This document shows positions 35,945 to 45,458 of a DNA stretch of 64,000 bases, in pieces. This DNA is from Giesbergeria sp. Its GTDB lineage: Bacteria; Pseudomonadota; Gammaproteobacteria; Burkholderiales; Burkholderiaceae_C. Position numbers and translations under genes: made by a program. The stretch covers positions 1 through 64,000 of the forward strand of contig NZ_JAQUCA010000001.1 in assembly GCF_028686475.1 (NCBI RefSeq), given 5' to 3'. The notes beneath the pieces are model-generated. The model was not told where the DNA came from and made no database searches. It worked only from the letters and a program-made list of their open reading frames with translations. The number at the start of each line of letters is the position of its first letter. Within the stretch, counting starts at the first letter, position 1.

Positions 35945-37507
35945 TCAAAACTCATACCCCAGCCCGCCCAGCTTTTGCCGAATCAGCGCATCCAACTCCG
36001 CACCTTTGGCCATTTGTTCGCCCAGTTTTTCAGTGAGTTTGCGCATTTTGTCGTCAAAGGCTTCGTCGTCGTCCTCTACCGCTTCAGCGCCCACATAGCG
36101 GCCGGGGGTCAGCACATGGCCGTGTTGAGCGATTTCAGCCAGCGGCACGCTGCGGCAAAAGCCCGGTTGATCTTGGTACTCAGTGATGCTAGCCCCGGCT
36201 TCCACCTCGCCGCGCCATGCGGCCACAGTCTCGGCAATGCGGGTGATGGTGGCATCGTCTAACTCTGCTTGCACACGGCTAATCATCTTGCCCAGTTTGC
36301 GTGCGTCTATAAACAGCACCTCGCCCTTACGCCGTTTCTGCTTGGCCAAGAACCACAGGCAGGCGGGAATTTGGGTGTTAAAGAACAGTTGCCCCGGCAG
36401 CGCCACCATCACTTCCACCACGTCAGCGTCCACCATCGCGGCGCGAATCACGCCTTCGTTGTTCTGGCTAGAACTCATGGAACCATTGGCCAACACGATG
36501 CCCGCACGGCCCGTGGGCTTGAGGTGGTACAGCATGTGCTGCAACCATGCATAGTTGGCATTGCCTTGGGGTGGGTCGCCAAACTCCCAGCGCGGGTCAC
36601 CTTCGAGGCTGCCATGCCACCAGTCGGAGATGTTGAAGGGTGGGTTGGCGAGGATGAAATCGGCGCGCAGGTCGGGGTGCTGGTTCTTGGTGAAAGTGTC
36701 GCCCGGCTCACGGCCTAAGTTGAAGTCGATGCCCCGGATGGCCAAGTTCATGGCTGCCAAACGCCAAGTAGTAGGGTTGGCTTCCTGGCCGTAGATGGAC
36801 ACATCGCCAATCTTGCCGCCGTGGGCTTCGATGAACTTTTCCGACTGCACAAACATACCGCCCGAGCCACAGCAGGGGTCATAGACCTTGCCAGAGTGGG
36901 GGCTGAGAATAGAAACTAAGGTTTTGACGATGCTGGCTGGCGTATAGAACTGGCCACCGCGCTTGCCCTCGGCACTGGCAAACATTCCCAAAAAGTATTC
37001 GTACACTTGGCCCAGCACATCCCGCGCGGTACTAGGGTTGTCACCAAAGCCAATGGTAGAAATTAAATCGACCAACTCACCCAACTTGCCATCGGGCAAT
37101 TGGGCACGGGCATAGCGTTTGTCCAAAATGCCCTTGAGTTTCGGGTTCTCAATTTCGATGGTGGTCAAGGCACCGTCGATGAACTTGCCAATCTCGGGGT
37201 GCTTGGCCAGCGTGCGCAGCGTCTCCCAACGTGCGCCCTCGGGCACCCAAAAGACGTTGGCGCTGGTGTAGTAGTCGCGGTCTTCCAGCTCGGCATCGAT
37301 GTCTTCCTGGCTCGCTTCGCCGTAGTAAAACTCATCGTTCGGGTCTTGTAAGCGGGCGGCCATTTCAGCGCGCCGGGCGGTAAAGGTGTCCGAGACGTAC
37401 TTCAGAAAAATCAGGCCAAGCACCAAGTGTTTGTACTCGGCAGCGTCCATGTTGGCGCGTAGTTTGTCGGCGGTGGCCCAAAGGGTTTTTTTGATGTCGT
37501 CGAGCAT
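35945..37507 (-). CDS. hsdM: Type I restriction modification methyltransferase subunit M
   Basis: HsdM methylates adenine at sites chosen by HsdS. The 520-residue protein has the N-terminal HsdM helical domain ([32 protein letters not shown]), SAM-binding [11 protein letters not shown] and the N6-adenine catalytic motif NPPF ([13 protein letters not shown]). [12 protein letters not shown] precedes it as usual. The ATG at MLDDIKK is chosen; a GTG 13 codons upstream adds unrelated residues. It is the first gene of the island operon, reading away from tRNA-Pro. Confidence 0.95.
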   Translation of the reverse strand: MLDDIKKTLWATADKLRANMDAAEYKHLVLGLIFLKYVSDTFTARRAEMAARLQDPNDEFYYGEASQEDIDAELEDRDYYTSANVFWVPEGARWETLRTLAKHPEIGKFIDGALTTIEIENPKLKGILDKRYARAQLPDGKLGELVDLISTIGFGDNPSTARDVLGQVYEYFLGMFASAEGKRGGQFYTPASIVKTLVSILSPHSGKVYDPCCGSGGMFVQSEKFIEAHGGKIGDVSIYGQEANPTTWRLAAMNLAIRGIDFNLGREPGDTFTKNQHPDLRADFILANPPFNISDWWHGSLEGDPRWEFGDPPQGNANYAWLQHMLYHLKPTGRAGIVLANGSMSSSQNNEGVIRAAMVDADVVEVMVALPGQLFFNTQIPACLWFLAKQKRRKGEVLFIDARKLGKMISRVQAELDDATITRIAETVAAWRGEVEAGASITEYQDQPGFCRSVPLAEIAQHGHVLTPGRYVGAEAVEDDDEAFDDKMRKLTEKLGEQMAKGAELDALIRQKLGGLGYEF

Positions 37508-37641
37508 GTCAGTAGAGTGGCCGAAGAGGTAACAGATATGCTGCACATTATGGCTACCTGCACCCAGTTCTAACCTTGGATATCTACTGGCACTTTTTTG
37601 GGGCTGGCAGCCTGAAAAAACTGCCTTCTCCCTAGGGGAAA

Positions 37642-37655
37642 CTTGGTCGGGGTGA
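37642..37655 (+). repeat. Proximal att-like repeat within tRNA-Pro
   Basis: CTTGGTCGGGGTGA, covering the encoded CCA and the 3' acceptor strand of tRNA-Pro. The identical direct copy is at 29439-29452. See the island entry. Confidence 0.7.
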
Positions 37656-37720
37656 GAGGATTCGAACCTCCGGCCTCTACGTCCCGAACGTAGCGCTCTA
37701 CCAGGCTAAGCTACACCCCG
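37644..37720 (-). tRNA. tRNA-Pro (CGG)
   Basis: A 77-nt cloverleaf: acceptor CGGGGTG/CACCCCG, anticodon stem CTACG/CGTAG with loop TTCGGGA (anticodon CGG), T-arm GGTTCGAATCC, encoded CCA. The 3' end faces the restriction island and doubles as its att-like repeat, so integration left the tRNA intact. Confidence 0.95.
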
Positions 37721-37748
37721 ATACTTTGGCGCCGCCAACGATGCGTTT

Positions 37749-38744
37749 TCAGGTGCGGCGCTCTAAAAGCTGAGCCGCCAATTGTAGCAAACAGGCAGAA
37801 TATCCATTGACGGGCAAGCACGCTAATGCGGCTATCGCACGTTGTGCTTCAGCAGCAGCAGCGGCCCGCGCTGCCGACAAAGCACCCGTTTGGCGCACAA
37901 TCGCCACAATGCTTTCGAGTTGGTCCGCGCTGCCTTGCTCAATCGCGTGGCGCACCACAGCGGCTTGCTCTGGCGTGCCACGCTGCATGGCCACAATCAG
38001 CGGCAGGGTGGCCTTGCCCTCGCGCAAATCATCGCCCAAATTTTTACCCAATTCGGCTGGGTCGCCATCGTAGTCCAGCACGTCGTCAATGATTTGGAAG
38101 GCGGTGCCCAAGGCTTGGCCATAAGTGGCGCAGGCTTGTTCCACCTCGGTGCTGCTGCCTGCCAGCACCGCTGCCAGCCGTGCGCTGGCCTCGAACAGTT
38201 TGGCCGTTTTGGAGCGAATCACCAGCAGATAGCCCTCCTCGCTCAGCGAAGCATCGTGCATATTCATCAGCTGCAACACTTCACCTTCGGAGATGATGTT
38301 AGTGGCATCGGCCAAAATCTCCATAATTCGCATTTGGCCCACTTCGACCATCATTTGGAAGGCGCGCGAATACAAAAAGTCCCCCACCAACACACTGGCG
38401 GGGTTGCCAAAAGTCTCGTTGGCCGTGGGGCGGCCCCGGCGCAGGGTAGAGTCATCCACCACATCATCGTGCAGCAGCGTGGCGGTATGGATAAATTCCA
38501 CCACGGCAGCCAAAGAGAAGCGATGCGCCTGCTGGTAGCCCAACGCTCCACTGAGCAGCAGCAGCAACGCTGGGCGCAGGCGCTTGCCACCAGCGGCAAT
38601 AATGTATTGTGAAATCTGGCCCACCAAGGGCACGCCAGAGGCAAGGCGGTCGGCAATGACCTGGTCAACCGCACGCATATCGTCCTGAATCAGGGCAAGC
38701 GGCGAGGCGGCAGTAGCAGAGGGTGGGGGGGCAAAGGCTGTCAA
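37749..38744 (-). CDS. ispB: Octaprenyl/polyprenyl diphosphate synthase
   Basis: IspB builds the long isoprenoid side chain of ubiquinone. The 331-residue trans-prenyltransferase has the first Asp-rich motif LLHDDVVDDSTLRRG and the second FQIIDDVLDYDGD, with GGKRLRPALLLL for the pyrophosphate. The likely start is TTG: the downstream ATG would remove conserved N-terminal residues. In Burkholderiales it normally lies divergent from rplU; here the second restriction system has come between them. Confidence 0.93.
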   Translation of the reverse strand: MTAFAPPPSATAASPLALIQDDMRAVDQVIADRLASGVPLVGQISQYIIAAGGKRLRPALLLLLSGALGYQQAHRFSLAAVVEFIHTATLLHDDVVDDSTLRRGRPTANETFGNPASVLVGDFLYSRAFQMMVEVGQMRIMEILADATNIISEGEVLQLMNMHDASLSEEGYLLVIRSKTAKLFEASARLAAVLAGSSTEVEQACATYGQALGTAFQIIDDVLDYDGDPAELGKNLGDDLREGKATLPLIVAMQRGTPEQAAVVRHAIEQGSADQLESIVAIVRQTGALSAARAAAAAEAQRAIAALACLPVNGYSACLLQLAAQLLERRT

Positions 38745-38822
38745 GGTGGTGGTCGCTAACGGTGGGCCAAATTATAGGAAGTTGCACGCCCCTGCTGGCA
38801 GGGCCAGTAAACTTGGTGCGCC

Positions 38823-41800
38823 GTGACCTCTTCCAATCCCTTCTTTGAACGCCCTATTCTCAATTCCCCCTACGACTGCCCACAGCGTCACTGGGAACTG
38901 GATACCGACGGGCAACCCACCCAGCAAATTTTGCCTACCCGCAGGCGTGCTGAATTCATCACCCCCATCCCCAAGCCGAAGAAACGCAAAAAGGCGGCCA
39001 CACAAAACGAGATGGTGTTTCAGGAGGGCAAAGACCTCTCCACTGCGGCGCAGCAGTACGACACCACCTCCATCATCAACCAAGTGCGCCAAGCCGTGGA
39101 CACTTGGCGCAGCCTGCCCAACCCAGCGCAGTGGCAAGTCACGCCAGAGACGGCACGCCTGCTGCAACATTGGCGACACCACCACTTCAGCGGCGTGCGC
39201 CCGTTCTTTTGCCAGGTCGAAGCCGCCGAAACCGCTATCTGGCTAACCGAAGTTGCGCCACAGAGCAAAAACGGCAAGTTCTTGCTGGAGCATCTGGCCA
39301 GTGCCAACCAAGGGGCGAACCCCGGACTGATGCGTTTGGCCCTCAAACTGGCCACCGGTGCTGGCAAAACCACCGTCATGGCCATGCTGATTGCCTGGCA
39401 AACCATCAACGCGGTGCGCCACCCCAACAGCAAACATTTCACACGCGGTTTTCTGATTTGCGCCCCCGGCCTGACCATCAAAGACCGCCTGCGCGTCTTG
39501 CAACCCAACGACCCCAACAGCTACTACAAAGACCGCGAACTGCTGCCCACGGACCTACTGGGCGACATCAGCAAGGCCAAAATCACCATCACCAACTACC
39601 ACGCCTTTAAACTGCGCGAGCGCATCGAGCTGTCCAAGGGTGGCCGCCAGTTGCTGCAAGGCCGCACGGGCGACACCCCACTGACGCTGGAAACCGAAGG
39701 CCAGATGATTCAGCGCGTCATGCCCGACCTGATGGGCCTGAAAAACATCATGATTCTCAATGACGAGGCCCACCACTGCTACCGCGAAAAGCCCCAAACG
39801 GACAATGACGAAGCCCTGAAAGGCGACGAAAAGAAAGAGGCCGAAAAGAACAACGAGGCCGCGCGCCTGTGGATTTCTGGCATTGAAGCCGTCAACCGTA
39901 AGCTGGGCGTTACCCGCGTCATGGACCTGTCGGCCACGCCGTTCTTTTTGAGCGGATCGGGCTACGCCGAAGGCACACTGTTCCCTTGGACGATGAGCGA
40001 CTTCTCGCTGATGGATGCCATTGAATGCGGCATCGTCAAACTGCCGCGCGTGCCGGTGGCCGAGAACATCCCCGGCGAAGAAATGCCGGTGTTTCGCAAC
40101 CTGTGGGAGCACATCGGCAAAGACATGCCCAAAAAGGGCCGTGGCACTGGTGGCGAACTAGACCCCCTCAAGCTGCCCCTGCGCCTGCAAACGGCGCTGC
40201 TGGCGCTGTATGGCCACTACGAAAAAACCTACAAGGTGTGGCAAGAGCGCGGCATCAAGGTGCCGCCCTGCTTCATCATCGTCTGCCAAAATTGCGCCAT
40301 CTCCAAGCTGGTGTATGACTTTGTTTCCGGCTTTCAGCGCCAGAACGACAACGGCACCACAACGCTAGAAAATGGCCGCTTGGCCTTGTTCCGCAACTTT
40401 AACGACACCACCGGCCACCCACTGCCGCGCCCCAACACCCTGCTGATTGACAGCGAACAACTCGAAGCCGGTGATGCGCTAGATGCCAGCTTTCGCAACA
40501 TGGCCGCCGATGAAATCGAGCGCTTCCGCCGCGAAATCGTCGAGCGCAGTGGCGATGCCCGTGCTGGCGACAACATCACCGACCAAGAACTGCTGCGCGA
40601 GGTCATGAACACCGTGGGCAAGGCTGGTCAGTTGGGTAGTGGCATCCGCTGCGTGGTGTCGGTTTCCATGCTGACCGAAGGCTGGGATGCCAACACCGTC
40701 ACCCATGTGCTGGGTATTCGCGCCTTTGGCACCCAGTTGCTGTGCGAGCAAGTGATTGGCCGTGCGTTGCGCCGCCAGTCCTACGAGTTGAACGAGCAAG
40801 GGCTGTTTAACGTCGAATATGCCGATGTGTTTGGCATTCCGTTCAACTTTACCGCCAAGCCGGTGATTGCACCGCCCCAGCCGCCACGCGAGACGGTGCA
40901 GGTCAAAGCCATGCGCCCAGAGCGCGATGCCTTAGAAATCCGCTTTCCGCGCGTCGAAGGCTACCGCGTCGAGCTACCCCAAGAGCGCCTAAGCGCCAGC
41001 TTCAACGACGAATCCGTCCTCACCCTCAGCCCGGCACTGGTTGGCCCGTCCATCACCCGGGTTTCGGGCATCATCGGCGAAGGTGTCGATATGAGCCTCC
41101 AGCACTTGGGCGATATGCGCTCCAGCACGCTGCTGTTTCACCTGACCCAGCGCCTGCTTTACACCAAGTGGCGCGACCCCGGCGAAGCCCCCAAGCTGCA
41201 CCTGTTTGGCCAGCTCAAACGCATCGTTAAGCAGTGGCTGGAGGCAGTGGACGACAACGGCCATCCCAAATACTTGGTTTGCAAGGGCGACACCTACCCC
41301 GCGCTGCTGATGTACCAAGAGCTGGCCGACATGGCCTGCAACAAAATCACTGCCGCCATCACGCGCCAGTTTGAGGGCCAGCGCCCCATCAAAGTGCTGC
41401 TCGATGCCTACAACCCCACCGGCTCCAGCGCCCATGTGCGCTTTAACACCAGCAAGCTAGACCGCTGGCAGACCAGCTCCAAGCACTGCCAGCTCAATTG
41501 GGTGATTTTGGACAGCGACTGGGAGGCCGAATTCTGCCGCGTGGCCGAAGCGCACCCCAAGGTGCTGGCCTACGTCAAAAACCACAACCTCGGGCTAGAA
41601 GTGCCCTACCGCTTTGGCTCCAGCCTGCGCCACTACCGGCCAGATTTCATTGTGCTGGTGGACGATGGCCACGGCATGGCCGACCCGCTGCATTTGGTGG
41701 TCGAAATCAAAGGCTACCGGGGCGAGGATGCCATCGAGAAAAAATCCACGATGGACACCTACTGGGTGCCGGGCGTAAACCACTTGGGGCACTATGGCCG

Positions 41801-41924
41801 CTGGGCCTTTGCCGAGTTCACCGAGGTGTTTCAGATGCAGGCCGATTTCAAAGCCAAACTCGATGCCCAATTTAACCAACTGCTAGACACCGCTGCCAGC
41901 AAGGCCGCCACCGGGAACGCATAA
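38823..41924 (+). CDS. BPTD_3080-type restriction endonuclease (type III-like Res)
   Basis: A 1,033-residue helicase-nuclease. Walker A is ATGAGKTTVMAMLIAWQ, the DEAH-type box is ILNDEAHHCY, motif VI-like QVIGRALRR follows, and a C-terminal nuclease has YRPDFIVLVDD...LVVEIKGYRG (PD-x(n)-E-x-K). The layout and the N-terminal FFERPILNSPYDCPQRHWEL resemble restriction enzymes annotated as BPTD_3080 family. It is coupled to a methyltransferase gene 2 bases downstream, so the pair is a type III-like restriction system. GTG start. Site and cutting mode unknown. Confidence 0.88.
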   Translation: MTSSNPFFERPILNSPYDCPQRHWELDTDGQPTQQILPTRRRAEFITPIPKPKKRKKAATQNEMVFQEGKDLSTAAQQYDTTSIINQVRQAVDTWRSLPNPAQWQVTPETARLLQHWRHHHFSGVRPFFCQVEAAETAIWLTEVAPQSKNGKFLLEHLASANQGANPGLMRLALKLATGAGKTTVMAMLIAWQTINAVRHPNSKHFTRGFLICAPGLTIKDRLRVLQPNDPNSYYKDRELLPTDLLGDISKAKITITNYHAFKLRERIELSKGGRQLLQGRTGDTPLTLETEGQMIQRVMPDLMGLKNIMILNDEAHHCYREKPQTDNDEALKGDEKKEAEKNNEAARLWISGIEAVNRKLGVTRVMDLSATPFFLSGSGYAEGTLFPWTMSDFSLMDAIECGIVKLPRVPVAENIPGEEMPVFRNLWEHIGKDMPKKGRGTGGELDPLKLPLRLQTALLALYGHYEKTYKVWQERGIKVPPCFIIVCQNCAISKLVYDFVSGFQRQNDNGTTTLENGRLALFRNFNDTTGHPLPRPNTLLIDSEQLEAGDALDASFRNMAADEIERFRREIVERSGDARAGDNITDQELLREVMNTVGKAGQLGSGIRCVVSVSMLTEGWDANTVTHVLGIRAFGTQLLCEQVIGRALRRQSYELNEQGLFNVEYADVFGIPFNFTAKPVIAPPQPPRETVQVKAMRPERDALEIRFPRVEGYRVELPQERLSASFNDESVLTLSPALVGPSITRVSGIIGEGVDMSLQHLGDMRSSTLLFHLTQRLLYTKWRDPGEAPKLHLFGQLKRIVKQWLEAVDDNGHPKYLVCKGDTYPALLMYQELADMACNKITAAITRQFEGQRPIKVLLDAYNPTGSSAHVRFNTSKLDRWQTSSKHCQLNWVILDSDWEAEFCRVAEAHPKVLAYVKNHNLGLEVPYRFGSSLRHYRPDFIVLVDDGHGMADPLHLVVEIKGYRGEDAIEKKSTMDTYWVPGVNHLGHYGRWAFAEFTEVFQMQADFKAKLDAQFNQLLDTAASKAATGNA

Positions 41925-41926
41925 GC

Positions 41927-44680
41927 ATGGCTACCAAAATCAGCACCAAAAACGTCGAAACCCTCACCCACGACGAGGCCAAACGCAAAAACATTCCTTC
42001 GGTAGAGCAGCAATCCATTGCCGCCCAAGAACATATTGCCCCCCAGCAAGTGCGCTACCCGCGCAACACCGACCTGGACCCGCAACTGGTCTGGCGCGGC
42101 AAGGACGAGCAAGACTGGAGCGACTTGGTAGTCAACGCGCCGCCGCTTTATATTCAGGAAAAAGTCCACCCCAAAGCGCTGATTGACGACCTGCTACGCA
42201 GCAGCAAAGAGCGCGAGCATCAAGCTGGGCAGTCCACCGCCGACTTGTTCTCAGACTTTAACGGCATCCCCAAGGGCGCGGACAAAACCGAGTTTTACCA
42301 GCACGACCAGAACTGGACAAACCGCATGATTCTGGGCGACAGCCTGCAAGTGATGGCCAGCTTGGCCGAACGCGAAGGCTTGCGCGGCAAGGTGCAGTGC
42401 ATCTACTTTGACCCACCCTACGGCATCAAATTTAACAGCAATTTTCAGTGGAGTACCACCAGCCGCGATGTGAAGGACGGCAACGCGCAGCACATTACCC
42501 GCGAGCCGGAGCAGGTGAAGGCGTTTCGGGACACTTGGCGCGATGGCATCCACAGCTACCTGACCTATTTGCGCGACCGGCTGACCGTGGCACGGGATTT
42601 GTTGACCGAATCCGGCTCCATTTTTGTGCAGATTGGGGATGAAAACGTCCACCGGGTGCGGGCGGTGATGGATGAGGTGTTTGGGGAAGATAATTTTGTC
42701 TCGACGATTGCGTATGCGAAAACCACCGGTTTTTCAAGCGATACGTTATCGAACGTCGCTGACTACATGGTTTGGTTTGCCAAAAAAAAGCCTTTGCTGA
42801 AGTATCGTGATTTATTAACAGCCAAGCAGGCTGGTGAAGCTGGCGCGACAAAGTATCGGGAGACTTCCACTATTCAGGCGTTAAGGAATTCCGCTCACGA
42901 ACTGACTCGCCTTGCGACGTCAGATCAGCTGACGTCGCAAGGCGAGTCAGGTTCTGAGCAGGTGTTCCCTTACCTTGGGAAACAATGGGCGGCGCCAAAA
43001 GGCTTGCACTGGAAGACAACTGTTGATGGCTTAGTTCGGACAGCAAAGGCCGAACGAGTAATGCTTGAAGGCGCAACTCCTCGTTATGTTCGCTTCCTGG
43101 ATGATTTTGCTGCAAACCCGCGCACAAACATTTGGCTCGATATCGGTGGGGTTCAAAGTCGCTCTGACCCAAAGGTTTACGTTGTTCAGACCGCGACGGA
43201 AGCAGTAGCTCGCTGCATTCTCATGGCCACCGACCCCGGTGATTTAGTCCTTGACCCGACCTGCGGCAGCGGCACCACCGCCACCGTGGCCGAGCAATGG
43301 GGCCGCCGCTGGATTACCATCGACACCTCGCGCGTGGCCTTGGCTTTGGCCCGCGCCCGCATCATGGGCGCACGCTACCCGTTCTACCTGCTGGCCGACT
43401 CGCGCGAAGGCCAGCAAAAAGAAGCCGAAATCACCCGCACGGCCCCCAGCACGCAGCCGGTGCAGGGCAATATCCGCCACGGCTTTGTTTATGAGCGCGT
43501 GCCGCACATCACCCTCAAATCCATCGCCAACAACGCCGAGATTGACGTGATTTGGGACCAATGGCAAGCCACGCTGGAGCCACTGCGCGAACAGCTCAAC
43601 GCCGCGCTGGGCAAAAATTGGCAAGAATGGGAAATTCCGCGCCAGTTGCCCGAGCAGCCCGAACATCCCACCCAGCTGCACGCCCAATGGTGGCAAGCCC
43701 GCATCGCCCGGCAAAAAGAAATAGATGCCTCGATTGCCGCCAAGGCCGAGTTTGAATACCTCTACGACAAACCCTATGACAACAAAAAGGCGGTGCGCGT
43801 CGCTGGCCCCTTCACTGTCGAATCCCTCAGCCCGCACCGTATGCTGGCCGTGGACGAAAACGACGAGCTAATAGACGCGGCCCAAGAGCAGAGTGCCGAC
43901 TACCACGCCCGCCAGTCGTTCCCGCAGATGATTCTGGACAACCTCAAAACCGCTGGCGTGCAGCAAGCCGACAAGGCCGACCGCATCAGCTTCACCTCCC
44001 TGACCCCTTGGCCGGGCGAGGGTGCAGTGTGTGCCGAAGGCCGCTACATGGAAGGCGAAGTGGAAAAACGCGCCGGTATCTTTATTGGCCCCGAGTTTGG
44101 CACTGTGCAGCGCAGCGACTTGGTAGAAGCCGCCCGCGAGTGTGGCGATGCCGGTTTTGACGTGCTGATAGCCTGCGCCTTCAACTACGAAGCCCACGCC
44201 ACCGAGTTTTCCAAGCTGGGCCGCATTCCGGTACTCAAGGCGCGCATGAATGCCGACCTGCACATGGCCGAAGACCTGAAGAACACCGGCAAGGGCAATT
44301 TGTTTGTCATTTTTGGCGAGCCAGACATCACCTTACTGCCCCAGCCCAACGGCCAGATGTGCATCAAAGTCAACGGCGTGGACGTGTTCAAGCCCCAAAC
44401 CGGCGAAGTGGTCAGCCACGGAGCCGACGGCATCGCCTGCTGGTTTATTGATACCGATTACGACCAAGAAAGCTTCTTCGTGCGCCACGCCTACTTTTTG
44501 GGGGCCAATGACCCGTATAGCGCCCTGAAAACCACGCTCAAGGCCGAGATTGACCGGGAAGCCTGGGACACGCTCAACAGTGACACCTCGCGCCCATTTG
44601 ACAAGCCCAAGTCAGGCCGCGTGGCGGTGAAGGTCATCAACCACTTGGGCGATGAGGTGATGAAGGTTTTTAAGGTATAA
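41927..44680 (+). CDS. Beta-class site-specific DNA methyltransferase (type III-like Mod)
   Basis: 917 residues. The catalytic DPPYG (IYFDPPYGIKF) precedes the SAM-binding LDPTCGSGTTATVAEQWGRRW, the order of beta-class N6-adenine/N4-cytosine enzymes. The target-recognition stretch between them (about residues 255-435) is less GC-rich than its flanks and includes a perfect inverted repeat. A long C-terminal region (after residue 500) with SLSPHRML and VLIACAFNYEAHATEF is typical of Mod partners of such Res proteins. It would protect host DNA and guide the enzyme. Confidence 0.9.
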   Translation: MATKISTKNVETLTHDEAKRKNIPSVEQQSIAAQEHIAPQQVRYPRNTDLDPQLVWRGKDEQDWSDLVVNAPPLYIQEKVHPKALIDDLLRSSKEREHQAGQSTADLFSDFNGIPKGADKTEFYQHDQNWTNRMILGDSLQVMASLAEREGLRGKVQCIYFDPPYGIKFNSNFQWSTTSRDVKDGNAQHITREPEQVKAFRDTWRDGIHSYLTYLRDRLTVARDLLTESGSIFVQIGDENVHRVRAVMDEVFGEDNFVSTIAYAKTTGFSSDTLSNVADYMVWFAKKKPLLKYRDLLTAKQAGEAGATKYRETSTIQALRNSAHELTRLATSDQLTSQGESGSEQVFPYLGKQWAAPKGLHWKTTVDGLVRTAKAERVMLEGATPRYVRFLDDFAANPRTNIWLDIGGVQSRSDPKVYVVQTATEAVARCILMATDPGDLVLDPTCGSGTTATVAEQWGRRWITIDTSRVALALARARIMGARYPFYLLADSREGQQKEAEITRTAPSTQPVQGNIRHGFVYERVPHITLKSIANNAEIDVIWDQWQATLEPLREQLNAALGKNWQEWEIPRQLPEQPEHPTQLHAQWWQARIARQKEIDASIAAKAEFEYLYDKPYDNKKAVRVAGPFTVESLSPHRMLAVDENDELIDAAQEQSADYHARQSFPQMILDNLKTAGVQQADKADRISFTSLTPWPGEGAVCAEGRYMEGEVEKRAGIFIGPEFGTVQRSDLVEAARECGDAGFDVLIACAFNYEAHATEFSKLGRIPVLKARMNADLHMAEDLKNTGKGNLFVIFGEPDITLLPQPNGQMCIKVNGVDVFKPQTGEVVSHGADGIACWFIDTDYDQESFFVRHAYFLGANDPYSALKTTLKAEIDREAWDTLNSDTSRPFDKPKSGRVAVKVINHLGDEVMKVFKV
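42902..42950. repeat. Perfect 22-bp inverted repeat inside the methyltransferase gene
   Basis: Left arm 42902-42923 begins CTGACTCGCC and right arm 42929-42950 ends GGCGAGTCAG, with a 5-nt spacer ATCAG. All 22 bp pair. The frame stays open and encodes ELTRLATSDQLTSQGES. DQLTSQ resembles a motif conserved in related Mod proteins (from memory of the family). Confidence 0.97.
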
Positions 44681-44697
44681 GCAGAGCCAAAGCTATC

Positions 44698-44706
44698 TGG
44701 TATAAT
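44698..44706 (+). promoter_or_regulatory. Extended -10 promoter element of rplU
   Basis: TGGTATAAT, an extended -10, lies 53 bp before the rplU start and just past the methyltransferase stop. No good -35 is visible, as expected for an extended -10 promoter. The inserted restriction genes left it intact. Confidence 0.55.
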
Positions 44707-44758
44707 TTTTGGTTCCGTGAAAATTCTTTTTCGGAAACTCACAAACCAAGAGGTTCAC

Positions 44759-45070
44759 ATGTACGCGGTCATAAAAACCGGCGGCAAGCAGTATCGCGTT
44801 GCTTCCGGCGAAAAAATTAAAGTAGAACAGATTGCTGCGGACGTAGGCCAGGAAATCGTGATTGACCAAGTTTTGGCTGTCGGCAACGGCGCTGAAATCA
44901 AGGTTGGCACACCCCTGGTGTCCGGCGCTACTGTCAAGGCAACTGTGGTTGCCCACGGCAAGCACGACAAGGTGCATATCTTCAAGATGCGCCGTCGCAA
45001 GCACTATCAAAAACGCCAAGGTCACCGTCAACAGTTCACCGAACTGCAAATCGGCGACATCGCTGCTTAA
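44759..45070 (+). CDS. rplU: 50S ribosomal protein L21
   Basis: L21 binds 23S rRNA in the large subunit. The 103-residue sequence [24 protein letters not shown], with [31 protein letters not shown], is a full-length family match. It starts at the ATG after AAGAGG. rpmA follows after 15 bases, the conserved rplU-rpmA order. Confidence 0.98.
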   Translation: MYAVIKTGGKQYRVASGEKIKVEQIAADVGQEIVIDQVLAVGNGAEIKVGTPLVSGATVKATVVAHGKHDKVHIFKMRRRKHYQKRQGHRQQFTELQIGDIAA

Positions 45071-45085
45071 ACAGGAGCTTTAGTC

Positions 45086-45346
45086 ATGGCACAGAAAAAA
45101 GGCGGCGGCTCTACGCGAAACGGGCGCGATTCCAAGCCCAAAATGCTCGGCGTGAAAGCCTTCGGCGGTGAACTCATCAGCGCTGGCTCTATCATCGTGC
45201 GCCAACGTGGCACCAAGTTCCACCCCGGCACCAACGTCGGCGTGGGCAAAGACCACACCCTGTTTGCTCTGGTAGATGGCCACGTGTCGTTTGCTACCAA
45301 GGGCGCATTGTCTAAGCACACAGTCAACGTGACTGCTGCAGCCTAA
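45086..45346 (+). CDS. rpmA: 50S ribosomal protein L27
   Basis: L27 reaches into the peptidyl-transferase centre. The 86-residue sequence begins [19 protein letters not shown], directly the mature N-terminus seen in Gram-negative bacteria, and continues [27 protein letters not shown] precedes it. A terminator follows 24 bp later, and obgE, normally next, is displaced by the TnpB element. Confidence 0.98.
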   Translation: MAQKKGGGSTRNGRDSKPKMLGVKAFGGELISAGSIIVRQRGTKFHPGTNVGVGKDHTLFALVDGHVSFATKGALSKHTVNVTAAA

Positions 45347-45370
45347 GACCTTACGCGCTGATGGCATCCT

Positions 45371-45400
45371 AAGCCCCGCCTGGTCGGGGCTTTGCTTTTT
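45371..45400 (+). terminator. Rho-independent terminator after rpmA
   Basis: Stem AAGCCCCG / CGGGGCTT (45371-45378 with 45385-45392), 6-nt loop, then TGCTTTTT. Confidence 0.88.
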
Positions 45401-45458
45401 CAAGCACCCAGTGCAGTACAGATATCGCTGGTCATGCGCTTCAAAATTGCATCCCCAC

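Larger units (their letters stand above)
29439..37655. mobile_element. Type I restriction genomic island at tRNA-Pro
   Basis: The segment lies between two direct 14-bp repeats, one forming the tRNA-Pro 3' end. It holds only accessory genes: hsdR, an LprI-like gene, a MntA-HsdS fusion, HEPN, a DUF1016 remnant, two small unknown genes and hsdM. Orn lies directly outside on one side and tRNA-Pro/ispB on the other. Integration into tRNA 3' ends, with a displaced copy at the far side, is classical for tyrosine integrases. No integrase gene remains, so the island would be immobile. Confidence 0.6.

Noticed and set aside
42902-42950. The 22-bp inverted repeat considered as a terminator
   Set aside because: It is in the middle of an open, conserved gene and has no T-run on either side.
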